This document shows, one piece after another, positions 58,950-64,000 of a stretch of DNA of 64,000 nt; the first letter of the stretch is position 1, and the number at the start of each line of letters is the position of its first letter. Under the pieces are notes generated by a model, which was not told where the DNA came from, made no database searches, and worked only from the letters and a program-made list of their open reading frames with translations. A program made the translations under genes and the position numbers. This stretch comes from Acidobacteriaceae bacterium (lineage in GTDB: Bacteria > Acidobacteriota > Terriglobia > Terriglobales > Acidobacteriaceae), in assembly GCA_003134855.1 (NCBI GenBank), contig PLCS01000008.1, forward strand, positions 682,747 to 746,746. The letters are read 5' to 3'.

Positions 58950-61055
58950 TTAGAAGGTAAACACGGGGGAAGTATTCGACTCGGAAGAGATTGCCTCGTC
59001 GGCTTCTGGATCGGGTTCGGACTCCGCGTCTGCATCGTCGGAAAACAGGGGCAGTTGGTCGGTACTTGTAAGCGGCTTCTCCGGCGTTGTTGGCTGCGTT
59101 TGGGTGGTGGCCTGTGCTGCTGGCATCGGCGCTGGGATAGACAGGGGTGGAGCGGTCGGCGGCGGCGCTGCGGCTGGCTGTGGGGCGCTTGGAACGGGGT
59201 TCTGGTCGGCTGCGGCGCTCAATGTTGGATCGAAGTTCAACTCGTCGTTCGGGACGGACCTGGGAACTAACCCGGTTTGAACTATCGGGATGTTTGGATA
59301 GGGAAAGGCGAAGCGTACAACGTGGTTGCCGTGCTTGAGAACTGCGTGAAGATCGGGCAAACCCTCGATCTCTGACGGCATGATAGCCGGGTCAATTTGT
59401 CTGTCAACGGAGTAGTTCTTGCCTCCCATTCCGCCTTCGTGGTGCGTCAGCTTGACTCGCTCGATCTCTACATCTCCGATGGTCTTGGAAACCCAAAGGG
59501 CGGCTTTCTCTTCGCCGGTCCTGAGAAAGATTTTGGTTGCTGGCTGGGACAGCATGACCTCGGCATAATGGCCGTAAATCATTTCAAGCTGGGCTTTGCC
59601 CTGGAAGCCCATAACGATGGGGTTCCCGCTCTTTCGGTTCTCTGTCAGTGCGGTGTGTAGCTGGGGGAGTTTTTGCAGTCCAGCTAGATCGTCGATGATG
59701 AACCAGACCTTACGCTGGCCATCCTCGGGCCTGGTCATGAGACGGAGAACCAACCAATCAATCCAGAGACTATGAAGGGGGCGCAGCGCCTCCCTGACGG
59801 TCGCCTGTGAGGTCATGAATATCCAACCTTGGCGCTTTTCAGACCATTGGGTCGCGTTCCATACCCTCGCTGTTTCCGTCTTTGTAGGGAGCATCCGTAG
59901 GCTTTCGGCGACCATGCCAAGGCTAGAAAGTACGCCGGTTCGCTGCTGTGGGGCGCTCCTATCAATCAAGAGCGCATATTCCGTACCCTGCACTCTTCTC
60001 TCGATCTCAACTGGATTTGCCATCCATTCGGCCATCTGTTTAGGGGTTGGTCCGAACGTCAAAAGGTGAGCGAAAATCTTCTGTGGGCTCTCAACGAAAA
60101 ATTCTCCCTTCTTGTCCTGTGTGCTCTGAAAGAGAGAAGCCGCAAGCGTTTTTGCCTCGGCTCTTCGTCTCAATTCGTCTGCCGGACTCCAATAGGGACA
60201 GCGGGCATCTATGGGGTTGAGAATCACGTCTCCGCGCTCCGGGTTGTAAAACCTCTCAACAAATTCCCCGGCTGGATCGTAGATCACTGCGCTGTCGTTG
60301 CGGTCCCTGATCTGCAAAAGCATATGCACTATGAGGGCTGTTTTTCCGGCTCCTGTGTCGGCGATAATCTCGAAATGCTGGGCTTCCGCGCTTCGTGGAA
60401 TCAGGACGCTCGTACCTTCTTCGGTGGGAAAAACGATCCCGTCTCCTTTGATCGCCTCGTTGAAATTCGCCGGGGTACAGACAATCGGTCCGCGTAGCAG
60501 CCGCCCGTATTTCATCAACTTTGTGCGCTTGATGTCCAAGTAAATGCAGTAGGGAAACAAAGCAACAAATATGCAGAGAGCCGTCAAGATCGGCGGCAGG
60601 AAAAGCGCCTTTAGGCCGAGTCCACCGTAAACAGAAAGGCGCAAGTATTGATGTAGCGCGGCCTCTACATAGTCGGCTTCTGGTCCGCGCAGCACGGTCT
60701 TGTAACCGCGCGCCTGCGCTTCCTCGGACGGCGCAAGATTGAACTTCTTCCCGTTGGGGAGAATCGTTTTCCCGCGCACTACCTCGGCGGGTTTAGCGAT
60801 ATGAGTGTGTACGCCGTCCGAGATGCAGACTAGGCTAAATGTGGCGGTCGTTGTCGGGGAGAAGTACGCGGCTACTCCGGTTCTCACATAGATTCCGATG
60901 TCCGTTTGTCCGAGTGGAGAAACGGAGATGTCCATGCGGAGAATCAGAAAAAGGATGGTCAGCATGATCCATAAAAGCAAGTTGCCGATGGAGTAAATGG
61001 GCTGGTGAGGGGGGAAGTAGAACGTCTCGCGTCTGCCCCATTGTGTCGGTGTCAT
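58950..61055 (-). CDS. Type IV coupling protein (TrwB/TraD/VirD4-like)
   Basis: A 701-residue protein. Two N-terminal membrane helices (about residues 17-40 and 145-170) are followed by the TrwB-type DNA-binding ATPase: FEIIADTGAGKTALIVHMLL (Walker A), VIYDPAGEFVERFYN, and VWFIIDDLAGL (Walker B) near residue 450. The C-terminus is Pro/Ala-rich then acidic. It links the relaxosome to the secretion channel. The start overlaps the TrwA-like gene by 4 nt. Confidence 0.93.
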   Translation of the reverse strand: MTPTQWGRRETFYFPPHQPIYSIGNLLLWIMLTILFLILRMDISVSPLGQTDIGIYVRTGVAAYFSPTTTATFSLVCISDGVHTHIAKPAEVVRGKTILPNGKKFNLAPSEEAQARGYKTVLRGPEADYVEAALHQYLRLSVYGGLGLKALFLPPILTALCIFVALFPYCIYLDIKRTKLMKYGRLLRGPIVCTPANFNEAIKGDGIVFPTEEGTSVLIPRSAEAQHFEIIADTGAGKTALIVHMLLQIRDRNDSAVIYDPAGEFVERFYNPERGDVILNPIDARCPYWSPADELRRRAEAKTLAASLFQSTQDKKGEFFVESPQKIFAHLLTFGPTPKQMAEWMANPVEIERRVQGTEYALLIDRSAPQQRTGVLSSLGMVAESLRMLPTKTETARVWNATQWSEKRQGWIFMTSQATVREALRPLHSLWIDWLVLRLMTRPEDGQRKVWFIIDDLAGLQKLPQLHTALTENRKSGNPIVMGFQGKAQLEMIYGHYAEVMLSQPATKIFLRTGEEKAALWVSKTIGDVEIERVKLTHHEGGMGGKNYSVDRQIDPAIMPSEIEGLPDLHAVLKHGNHVVRFAFPYPNIPIVQTGLVPRSVPNDELNFDPTLSAAADQNPVPSAPQPAAAPPPTAPPLSIPAPMPAAQATTQTQPTTPEKPLTSTDQLPLFSDDADAESEPDPEADEAISSESNTSPVFTF

Positions 61056-61420
61056 GGCCGGTCCTTTCGATCTGTGAATGCCCTGAGTACCTTCTTTGCG
61101 GCGTCCGTCTTGGCGGCGTCACAGTCGCGCATCAGCGCGGCGGATTGATCCTTTTGCATCCGTGTACCTGCCAGAATCGGCGGAACGGTGGAGGCAAATA
61201 TGAGCTTGAGCGCCTCGATTTCCTCTAGGAGTAGGGTCGTCGGCGCCTCGTCTTTCGGGGCCAGAGAATCGAGGATTGTGCGACGGAACCAATCGGCAGG
61301 CGCGAGATTCGCGTCGGTCGCAGCGGCGAAAACGAGCGAATATTCTTTCTCGGATAACCGGCAACCGACGTGCATAGGGCGGCGGAGTTTCGATTCGTAG
61401 CTGGGGGGGGTATCGCTCAT
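61052..61420 (-). CDS. TrwA/MobC-like ribbon-helix-helix relaxosome protein
   Basis: A 122-residue protein, the size of TrwA. Residues ~15-50 read MHVGCRLSEKEYSLVFAAAT then NLAPADWFRRTIL, a ribbon-helix-helix pattern (one strand and two helices). The C-terminal half is helical. It overlaps the coupling-protein gene and is the first gene after the candidate oriT, so it probably binds that site and represses its own operon. Confidence 0.75.
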   Translation of the reverse strand: MSDTPPSYESKLRRPMHVGCRLSEKEYSLVFAAATDANLAPADWFRRTILDSLAPKDEAPTTLLLEEIEALKLIFASTVPPILAGTRMQKDQSAALMRDCDAAKTDAAKKVLRAFTDRKDRP

Positions 61421-61587
61421 TAAGCCTCCGTTGGGATTCTTGATAGGCGTTCTCCTCTGAGAACGCCTATTTTGTAAGTTGTTGATTTGGTTAGTTCACA
61501 CACGAGAACAAATTGTTCTCCTACGCGACCATGAAATGAGTGAAGTGTTCAAAATCAACTTGTGCGAAGCACAACCCCTGCACACCC
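61421..61587. other. Candidate oriT region
   Basis: Three perfect inverted repeats lie in 167 bp: ATAGGCGTTCTC/GAGAACGCCTAT (61443-61470), GAGAACAA-A-TTGTTCTC (61504-61520) and TTGTGC-GAA-GCACAA (61560-61574). The first two share GAGAAC half-sites. The region sits directly upstream of the TrwA-like gene, the position of oriT in IncW plasmids. A nic site matching a known consensus is not obvious. Confidence 0.5.
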
Positions 61588-61881
61588 TTAAACTTTGGTG
61601 GTAGAAACGGAATCAGTCTGCCTGGTGGATGTCTTGCGCCGCTTCACTGGTGCCTTCGGTTCCTTCACGCGCAACAATTGCGGATGATCCTTGTGCGTCT
61701 CAGTGAACTTGCTGAATTCCTTGTCGGCTGTAAACACGTATTCGAGTGCTGCAACGATTACTGCATCTGGTGTTGATGACGTAAATGCAGCATACGCATT
61801 CAACCTCGCAACGATCTCGGTATTGACGGTCACTGTTGCTGTTGTCATCTGAATGCTTTTGACTGTGAGAAGTGCTGCCAT
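61588..61881 (-). CDS. Small ribbon-helix-helix-like protein
   Basis: About 97 residues from the ATG at 61881. Residues ~14-50 read TATVTVNTEIVARLNAYAAF then STPDAVIVAALEYVFTADKE, a strand-helix-helix pattern like CopG/RHH DNA-binding proteins. The tail is Lys/Arg-rich (VKRRKTSTRQT). It lies between the VirB11 gene and the candidate oriT and may regulate either side. GAGGAAAC precedes the start. Confidence 0.6.
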   Translation of the reverse strand: MAALLTVKSIQMTTATVTVNTEIVARLNAYAAFTSSTPDAVIVAALEYVFTADKEFSKFTETHKDHPQLLRVKEPKAPVKRRKTSTRQTDSVSTTKV

Positions 61882-61891
61882 GTGTTTCCTC

Positions 61892-62956
61892 CTAGTGGTG
61901 TTGTGCTTCGTCTTTGCGCAACCTAAACACGTCATCGAATTGGAAACTGTTCTCTGTTCTGTCGTATCCGGTGACGTGAATCATTTCAGTTACGCGGCGT
62001 CCCGCACTTGTACGCTTCGCCTGGATGACGTAGTGTACACTTGCAGCGATTTCCTTAGAGATGTCGTCCTTGTTGCTCTGTTGGTGTCCGCGCATCGCAA
62101 GCTCGGCAAGCCTACTCAACGCGAGTACGGCGGATGTGGCGTGAATTGTTGCAATGCTGCCGCCGTGTCCGGTGTTGAAACTGTCGAGGAGTGTACGCGC
62201 TTCCTTGCTGCGAACCTCGCCAAGTACGATTCGATCTGGCCGCATTCTCAGAGCGTGTTTGAGAAGATCGTCGAACGTGACACGCGATTCCTCGGTGTAC
62301 GTGTCGTTCTGGCACTCCATGTTGACAATGTTTGGTTTGTCAATCTGGAGTTCGCGCGTGTCTTCGATAATCAAGATGCGTTCGGTGTCGGGGATAAAGT
62401 CGGTCATTGCGTTTAGCAGGGTCGTCTTTCCTGATCCTGTCGAACCGCTGATTAGGAATGTTCCGCCCTCGATAACCTGCTCTTTGATTGTGTCGGCTAG
62501 TTCGCTCGTAAGAGTGCCGTATTCAATAAGGTCATCCATCGTGTAACGATGCGTCGGGAATTTGCGGATGGTCACTGTTAAGCCTGGTTTTGTGATTGGC
62601 GGGCGTGTCGCTGCAAGGCGGCTCCCGTCTGGAAGCTGGGCGTTAAGAATTGGACACTCTGCCGTGAAAGGCTTACTGAGCATGTTGGCTATCACGGTCA
62701 TTGCAGTCAAGAGGTCTTGCTGATCGTAAAGAATGTGTGCAGGCTGGATTGTCTTGAAGCGTTTTGACTCGTAGAACCATCGGCCATCCTGGTTGCCCAT
62801 GATCTCCGTCACTTCTTCGTCTGCGAGTAGATGCGCTATCGGTTTCAGGAACGATGCAATCACCGATATGTCAGTGGGGCCAGCGCCGCGCTGCGTCGGT
62901 GCTGGCTGCGTCGGCGCTGGCTTGACTGAAGGGAACTCTAAGGTTGCGGTCGTCAT
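61892..62956 (-). CDS. VirB11/TrbB-type secretion ATPase
   Basis: A 354-residue protein. The N-terminal domain (residues ~35-150) is followed by the ATPase core: Walker A GSTGSGKTT (about residue 172), the Asp box ERILIIEDTREL, and LLKHALRMRPDRIVLGEVRS, with FNTGHGGSIATIHATSA near the end (the His box). It forms hexamers that power the mating channel. The order VirB8-VirB11 on one strand fits a conjugative type IV secretion operon. Confidence 0.93.
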   Translation of the reverse strand: MTTATLEFPSVKPAPTQPAPTQRGAGPTDISVIASFLKPIAHLLADEEVTEIMGNQDGRWFYESKRFKTIQPAHILYDQQDLLTAMTVIANMLSKPFTAECPILNAQLPDGSRLAATRPPITKPGLTVTIRKFPTHRYTMDDLIEYGTLTSELADTIKEQVIEGGTFLISGSTGSGKTTLLNAMTDFIPDTERILIIEDTRELQIDKPNIVNMECQNDTYTEESRVTFDDLLKHALRMRPDRIVLGEVRSKEARTLLDSFNTGHGGSIATIHATSAVLALSRLAELAMRGHQQSNKDDISKEIAASVHYVIQAKRTSAGRRVTEMIHVTGYDRTENSFQFDDVFRLRKDEAQHH

Positions 62957-62971
62957 GTACGCTCCAAGTCG

Positions 62972-63736
62972 TTAGCGCGTGCTCATTGTGTTTCCGGCGC
63001 TGGGCTTCGTAGCAGCGGCGGTGTCCGGTTGGGTCTGTGTCGCTTGCTGTTGCGTTTGCGTAGAGAATGCCTGGTCAGTGTGGTAGTGAATGATTACGAA
63101 TCCAAGCGGGTTGACTGCAATCATGTTGTTCGGTACTGTGTCGCGGAACGTGTAGTTGACGGTGGCTGTCCACCTCTCGGTGCTTGTGTCCGCTCCGCTG
63201 ATTGGGTCTTTGATGTGTTTGATGTACTCGATCTGTGCTGTGTATGGCGCTGTGGAGAGGTCGCCTAGCACGACATTGGTAACTTCGACTTCGACATAAG
63301 GGAGAGTCTCCTTTTGGTACGCGGTGATGAGTTTCCCTGTGTGTTCGTTCTTGATGAACATATCCGCTGTGTTATTGTCGAGAAAGTACGTCGATTGCGT
63401 AAGATCGTTAAGGATGGTGTACTTGTTGCGCTGATACGCCAACTGCACCCAGCGCGCCAGGTAATACTTGGCCTCGGACTCCTGGGGCTTGTAGTTGAAA
63501 TTCTTGTAGTCGATTGCCTCGGCGTGTCCTACCTGGTCAACGCGGATGATGAGCGGGCGGATGTTCGCAAGCTGCTTGAACTCCTTGAGCATGGCTCCGG
63601 CCATCACTGCGACGACAAAAGCCATGACGAGTACAGCGATCTTGAGGTAGGTATTTGTGACGAGCGGATCGCCGTACTGCTCAAGGTAGCGTCTGCCGGC
63701 GTCCGCAATTTCGGGATGTTCGGTCTTCGTTTCCAT
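62972..63736 (-). CDS. VirB8/TrbF-type inner-membrane protein
   Basis: A 254-residue protein. One membrane helix (YLKIAVLVMAFVVAVMAGAM, about residues 29-48) is followed by a periplasmic VirB8-type domain (WVQLAYQRNKYTILNDLTQS and ERWTATVNYTFRD are its strands). The C-terminus is Gln/Thr-rich. It is a core bridge of the secretion channel. The gene lies 15 bp before the VirB11 gene. Confidence 0.85.
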   Translation of the reverse strand: METKTEHPEIADAGRRYLEQYGDPLVTNTYLKIAVLVMAFVVAVMAGAMLKEFKQLANIRPLIIRVDQVGHAEAIDYKNFNYKPQESEAKYYLARWVQLAYQRNKYTILNDLTQSTYFLDNNTADMFIKNEHTGKLITAYQKETLPYVEVEVTNVVLGDLSTAPYTAQIEYIKHIKDPISGADTSTERWTATVNYTFRDTVPNNMIAVNPLGFVIIHYHTDQAFSTQTQQQATQTQPDTAAATKPSAGNTMSTR

Positions 63737-63760
63737 CTGAATGTCCTCTCCAACGTGCGG

Positions 63761-64000
63761 TTAGATTAGTGCAGCGGCAGAAGTCGCGGCGGACGTTGCC
63801 GCGCCCATCACGTTCGCATCCGAGCCTACTGTTCCGCTAAAGATGGATGCGGTGATTGCGGGAACCTTGAATACTGCGAAGATGCACGTTACGAGGACGA
63901 CAGCTACGATTGGAAGCGCAGCCCAAAGCTGCGTCGGGTCTTGCATCTGTTGGTAGAACTGCGAACCTGGCGAAAGGTAATTGACTAGAACGGAAGCAAC
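63761..64000 (-). CDS. VirB6/TrbL-like membrane protein, C-terminal part (truncated by window edge)
   Basis: The frame runs off the right end of the window. The visible 79 residues hold one hydrophobic helix (LWAALPIVAVVLVTCIFAVF) and an Ala/Gly-rich tail (VPAITASIFSGTVGSDANVM). This resembles the C-terminal end of TrbL/VirB6 polytopic proteins, which lie next to VirB8/TrbF genes in conjugative operons. The call rests on context more than on motifs. Confidence 0.5.
   Translation of the reverse strand, partial: VASVLVNYLSPGSQFYQQMQDPTQLWAALPIVAVVLVTCIFAVFKVPAITASIFSGTVGSDANVMGAATSAATSAAALI

Overview
The window looks like chromosome of an Acidobacteriota bacterium (probably Acidobacteriaceae or a relative) running into an integrated or plasmid-borne conjugative element. 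This is inferred from protein style and context, as no 16S gene is present. Supporting signs are moderately high GC, a PEP-CTERM secreted protein, a secreted M13 metallopeptidase, Ig-like/DUF3494 surface proteins, an ECF sigma/anti-sigma/DUF3106 cluster, and many short hairpin and heptamer repeats between genes.

Positions 1-35,330 are mostly core chromosome. In order they hold: a duplicated membrane-protein/XRE-regulator unit; DUF4375 and HicB-DUF4440 proteins; a YbgC thioesterase; the dxr-rseP pair (isoprenoid synthesis and envelope stress proteolysis); a Crp/Fnr regulator; an ECF sigma factor with its zinc-finger anti-sigma partner; tRNA-Val(CAC); an M13 peptidase and rsmA; ruvC; two membrane proteins; a PEP-CTERM protein; a lone ABC ATPase; argJ; feoA-feoB behind a tandem operator; nrdR; a LuxR-type regulator without its phosphoacceptor; an OmpA-type and an Ig/DUF3494 surface protein; and tig-clpP-(lone ClpX zinc domain)-clpX. 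Several gene fragments lie beside or near a parent gene: an XRE 5' end, an rsmA 5' end, a LuxR 3' end and a clpX 5' domain that is still intact. A motA N-terminus is a remnant with no parent in the window.

Positions 35,900-64,000 are accessory. A ParB-domain protein, an ArdC/ImmA-type antirestriction protein and an SSB resemble plasmid leading-region genes. Between them lie a MITE-like element, a deoxyribosyltransferase-like protein and an IS91-family element carrying its own tyrosine recombinase. Cargo follows: an Ig-repeat M15-type peptidase lipoprotein, a HEAT-repeat protein, an Rhs remnant inside a 25-bp inverted repeat, small membrane and zinc-ribbon proteins, and a restriction-like nuclease. 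From 53,980 to the right edge is a leftward mating module: VirB6/TrbL-like, VirB8/TrbF, VirB11/TrbB, a small RHH-like protein, a candidate oriT, a TrwA-like protein, a TrwB/VirD4 coupling protein, a TrwC/MobF relaxase-helicase, a zeta-toxin-like kinase, a VirB1-like transglycosylase and a topoisomerase C-terminal-repeat protein. The order RHH protein-TrwB-TrwC downstream of a palindrome-rich gap matches the oriT-trwABC layout of IncW plasmids.

The strongest candidates for something new are the free-standing ClpX zinc-binding domain inside the clpP-clpX operon, the zeta-like kinase fused by overlap to the relaxase operon, and the repeat families with local gene-fragment duplication.
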